From NCBI GenBank assembly GCA_025210455.1, contig JAOARQ010000002.1:62001-126000 (forward strand): DNA of 64,000 nt, in the 5' to 3' direction. Source of the DNA: Pelagimonas sp. GTDB taxonomy: Bacteria; Pseudomonadota; Alphaproteobacteria; Rhodobacterales; Rhodobacteraceae. Positions within the stretch are counted from its first letter, which is position 1. Every line of letters begins with the position of its first letter. Positions 63,459-64,000 of this stretch are shown piece after piece. A program made the translations under genes and the position numbers. The notes under the pieces were generated by a model. That model had not been told where the DNA came from and searched no databases. It was given only the letters and a program-made list of their open reading frames with translations.

Positions 63459-64000
63459 TCACAGGAAGGCTGTCTCTTCAAAGCTACGCAATTTCCGGCT
63501 GTGGATGCGCTCAAGTGGCATTTCCCGCAGAATCTCCATCGCGCGAATCCCTATCATCAGGTGTCGGGCGACCTGAGTCTTGTAGAAATCCGATGCCATG
63601 CCGGGCAGTTTCAGCTCACCGTGCAGCGGTTTGTCTGACACACAAAGCAAGGTTCCATAAGGCACGCGAAAGCGAAATCCATTGGCGGCGATGGTCGCGC
63701 TTTCCATGTCAAGCGCGATCGCCCGCGACTGGCTCAGCCTCTGCACCGGGCCGCTGGTCTCGCGCAACTCCCAGTTGCGGTTGTCCACCGACGCCACGGT
63801 ACCGGTGCGCATCAGGCGTTTCAGCTCATAGCCTTGCAGTTGAGTTTCACCGGCCACCGCCTGTTCCAGCGCAATCTGAATTTCCGCCAGCGCCGGAATC
63901 GGCACCCAGACAGGCAGATCTGCATCCAGCACCTTGTCTTCGCGCAGATAGGCATGGGCCAGCACAAAATCCCCAAGCGATTGCGAATTGCGCAGCCCGG
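63459..64000 (-). CDS. amn: AMP nucleosidase, 5' end outside window
   Basis: Enzyme that hydrolyses AMP to adenine and ribose 5-phosphate, regulating adenylate pools. Only the C-terminal 180 residues are present; the frame stays open to the right edge and reads GLRNSQSLGDFVLAHAYLREDKVLDADLP in two pieces, then WVPIPALAEIQIALE. The nucleoside-phosphorylase-fold catalytic part includes ALDMESATIAANGFRF and VPYGTLLCVSDKPLHGE with the substrate-binding Glu and Asp. The C-terminus IHSRKLRSFEETAFL is typical of Amn. Start not visible. Confidence 0.93.
   Translation of the reverse strand, partial: GLRNSQSLGDFVLAHAYLREDKVLDADLPVWVPIPALAEIQIALEQAVAGETQLQGYELKRLMRTGTVASVDNRNWELRETSGPVQRLSQSRAIALDMESATIAANGFRFRVPYGTLLCVSDKPLHGELKLPGMASDFYKTQVARHLMIGIRAMEILREMPLERIHSRKLRSFEETAFL

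Overview
The window is chromosomal DNA of a marine-type alphaproteobacterium, most likely the Roseobacter group (Rhodobacterales). The reasons are GC-rich coding, a CcrM-type GANTC methyltransferase, ethylmalonyl-CoA pathway enzymes (mesaconyl-CoA hydratase and a Mcl2-type malyl-CoA thioesterase), a taurine uptake and transamination locus, and housekeeping gene orders typical of that group. No tRNA, rRNA, CRISPR array, insertion sequence, integrase or phage gene was seen. Every gene call rests on reading the translated sequence; no database search was run.

Layout. 1-8.1 kb (minus): an M3 oligopeptidase cut by the window edge, a membrane-anchored MoeB-like adenylyltransferase and a giant secreted nuclease-like protein. 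8.3-10.8 kb (minus): dut, coaBC and a ChaN-like protein. 10.9-13.4 kb (plus): a glutathione S-transferase with an extra cysteine-rich tail, and the ComM/YifB ATPase. 13.3-16.5 kb (minus): an HSL-type hydrolase, gshB, yraN and rsmI. 16.6-20.5 kb (plus): an LpoA-like lipoprotein and glnD. 20.7-22.4 kb: a stand-alone OLD-family ATPase/TOPRIM nuclease preceded by a perfect hairpin that buries its ribosome binding site. 22.6-32.1 kb (plus): murJ, a degenerate phospholipase-D-like protein, a small ribbon-helix-helix-like protein, a bactofilin-like membrane protein, rnhB, ccrM, a DMT exporter and a chemoreceptor. 32.1-36.6 kb: aroC (minus), then a TPP riboswitch driving thiBPQ. 36.7-41.3 kb (mostly minus): mch, a DUF1737 gene, nnrU and mcl2, then a small secreted protein, a GNAT enzyme and a TauE/SafE permease. 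41.4-52.3 kb (plus): mdh, sucC, a hypothetical gene, sucD, sucA, sucB, two small membrane genes and lpdA. This is a TCA-cycle block carrying inserted accessory genes. 52.4-57.3 kb: a trypsin-like protease, a PPOX-fold protein, plsC, ftsX, ftsE and a zinc-ribbon membrane protein. 57.4-63 kb: tauC, tauB and tauA (minus), divergent from a taurine-pyruvate aminotransferase and a GNAT enzyme. 63-64 kb (minus): an HU protein and the 3' end of AMP nucleosidase.

How the genes fit together. Two transport loci carry visible control elements: thiBPQ has the TPP aptamer, and tauABC/tpa has three direct repeats of a CTGGCC(C/T)(T/G)A(T/A) box. Between tauA and tauB lies a 55-nt sequence that folds as a four-way junction with no unpaired junction bases; it may set the tauA:tauBC ratio. 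The suc operon has twin TGTGATCACA palindromes two helical turns apart, and a related palindrome covers the ribosome binding site of the protease gene just past lpdA. ccrM has three of its own GANTC sites in its promoter region.

The least explained items are the OLD nuclease with its hairpin, the tauA-tauB four-way junction, the giant RTX/lamin-tail/nuclease protein, and the unrelated genes lodged inside the suc operon.
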